A stretch of 5,714 nt of DNA from an uncultured Eubacteriales bacterium (GTDB lineage: Bacteria > Bacillota > Clostridia > Oscillospirales > CAG-272). The DNA lies in NCBI GenBank assembly GCA_900556615.1, contig USPP01000126.1, positions 1 through 5,714 of the forward strand, read 5' to 3'. Both the position numbers and the translations under genes were made by a program. Below, piece after piece: positions 4,719 through 5,714 of this stretch. Numbering within the stretch: position 1 is the stretch's first letter; each line of letters begins with the position of its first letter. The notes under the pieces are model-generated. The model saw only the letters and a program-made list of their open reading frames with translations, made no database searches and was not told where the DNA came from.

Positions 4719-5606
4719 TTATTTCTCCTCAATTTTCAGAGTTTTGAGTTTCTTTGTGCTTTGAACAATCATATAAATTGCCATTATTATGATAAATACT
4801 GAAACGGTCCCACCGGTAGCTCCAAGCATAATCCTTCTACTTGTTAAATCCATTGTACCATCATTGAAGGTAGTCAGCATCGTTGATGTCAGCGTCAACA
4901 TTGAAACGCAAACGGCGGCAAGGCTGATTGCTTTAGTCGCTGAATACACCGGGCTTTCATATTTGCGGTATTTTACAATGTTGATAATTGCCATTATAAA
5001 CGCCGCAAAAGTATATGTCGCTATTGCAATGGTGGTAATTTCATGATGAACAGAGGTGCGGTTCCAATAAATCATAAAAAACACCATCACTGAAAGTGCC
5101 AAGTTCATAATCAGAAATACAATTCCGCACCAACGATATTTTTTCAATTCCTCCATCATTTTTTCACCGGGAGCATACCTTCTCGTATGGCGTGACAAGT
5201 AAAATCGCATAAGTGCCAAACAAATATAATATCCCGCCAAGGAGAAAAACCAAAAGGATGAATGGAAAAATCCAAGCCCCAACTGAAAGACGGCGTAGGC
5301 AGTATTCCAGAAAAAAGAGCCATAAAGAGAAATATTTACACGCAGGCGTGTATCCTCATTCCATCGACGAATATAACGATTTTCCTCTTTGAAGGTTTTA
5401 AAAAAACGAACCATCTGCGGTATGCGAATACACCAAACCATCAGCGTATAAAATGCCAATACATACGACACGATTGAAACTGCAGAATCAGTACCCATAA
5501 ACACCATCGAATACACAAGAAAAACTGTTGCGACGGGTAACAGTACGATCATAATGGCAATATGTGGGAATAATAGTGCTTCCCCGATTTTCTTCCAATC
5601 CATCAT
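4719..5606 (-). CDS. Eight-helix integral membrane protein of unknown function, coupled to a histidine kinase gene
   Basis: A 295-residue, very hydrophobic protein with about eight predicted membrane segments: 15-37, 42-62, 94-113, 117-137, 158-180, 189-211, 224-246 and 258-282. There is a charged cytoplasmic-looking loop at 65-93 (FFKTFKEENRYIRRWNEDTR), another around 138-157, and a Lys-rich tail (KKLKTLKIEEK). No Walker motifs or catalytic motif are seen, so it is not an ABC ATPase; I recognise no characterised family. The start is ATG at 5606, seven bases after AGAGGA and overlapping the histidine kinase stop by four bases (ATGA); a second ATG follows at once. Context suggests a membrane partner, sensor or regulated output of the two-component system. 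Alternatives are a permease or an integral enzyme; the sequence does not decide. Confidence 0.88.
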   Translation of the reverse strand: MMDWKKIGEALLFPHIAIMIVLLPVATVFLVYSMVFMGTDSAVSIVSYVLAFYTLMVWCIRIPQMVRFFKTFKEENRYIRRWNEDTRLRVNISLYGSFFWNTAYAVFQLGLGFFHSSFWFFSLAGYYICLALMRFYLSRHTRRYAPGEKMMEELKKYRWCGIVFLIMNLALSVMVFFMIYWNRTSVHHEITTIAIATYTFAAFIMAIINIVKYRKYESPVYSATKAISLAAVCVSMLTLTSTMLTTFNDGTMDLTSRRIMLGATGGTVSVFIIIMAIYMIVQSTKKLKTLKIEEK

Positions 5607-5714
5607 ATAGTGTTCCTCTGTATTTTTACCGTAAAAGTTGTGCCTTTGCCCAGCTCGCTTTCCACAGATATATCACTTCCGGTAATATCCACAACACGCT
5701 TCACAAGAGCAAGG
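5603..5714 (-). CDS. Sensor histidine kinase, C-terminal end only (runs off the right edge)
   Basis: Only the last 36 residues are in the window: LALVKRVVDITGSDISV, then ESELGKGTTFTVKI and a short tail. This matches the end of the HATPase_c domain of sensor kinases, where G-L-x-L-V-K-x-(I/V)-V precedes the last strand motif G-x-G-T-T-F-T-V. These kinases autophosphorylate on His and pass the phosphate to a response regulator, whose gene would be expected upstream beyond the edge. Position 13 of the fragment is Ser where the pattern usually has Gly (TGSDI for GGxI). The stop TGA overlaps the start of the membrane protein gene by four bases. The fragment is short, but the motif and its position at the end of a frame are characteristic. 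Confidence 0.85.
   Translation of the reverse strand, partial: LALVKRVVDITGSDISVESELGKGTTFTVKIQRNTI

Overview
The window looks like chromosomal DNA of a low-to-moderate GC Firmicute, most plausibly a gut clostridium of the Ruminococcaceae/Oscillospiraceae type. This is an inference from four things: strong AGGAGG-type ribosome binding sites, near-consensus sigma-A promoters (TTGACA / TGnTATAAT), a CCA-encoding tRNA-Thr, and the flavour of the proteins. No 16S or other decisive marker is present.

Left part (1-3230, all genes on the minus strand, so transcription runs right to left). A strong promoter at 3229-3200 drives a Gfo/Idh/MocA-family NAD(P)-dependent oxidoreductase. It is followed by a ~184-bp MITE-like element with imperfect 22-bp terminal inverted repeats, then dephospho-CoA kinase (coaE), a membrane-anchored lytic transglycosylase that overlaps coaE by 4 nt, and the N-terminal 169 residues of an M18 zinc aminopeptidase that runs off the left edge. 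No terminator was seen between these genes, so they may form one transcript. The enzymes do not make one pathway: CoA synthesis, wall turnover, peptide processing and a sugar/polyol-type redox enzyme sit side by side.

Middle (3230-4256). A divergent sigma-A promoter (3526-3554) drives a complete tRNA-Thr(GGT) on the plus strand, closed by a strong hairpin terminator. About 560 bases downstream of the tRNA hold no gene I can recognise. This stretch has two overlapping antiparallel open frames and may be a remnant or the junction of an inserted segment.

Right part (4257-5714, minus strand). The last 36 residues of a sensor histidine kinase enter from the right edge, overlap by 4 nt an eight-helix membrane protein of unknown function, and 2 nt later comes a small two-helix membrane protein. 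A terminator hairpin with a UACG tetraloop closes the unit. This is a two-component-system operon whose response regulator is probably just outside the window and whose two membrane proteins are the likely partners or outputs.

The most interesting items are the MITE-like element, which supplies the stop codon of one gene and is itself open from end to end (58 codons); the two membrane proteins translationally coupled to a histidine kinase; a coaE P-loop ending GKG instead of GKS/T; and a hairpin that hides the ribosome binding region of the lytic transglycosylase inside the end of coaE.
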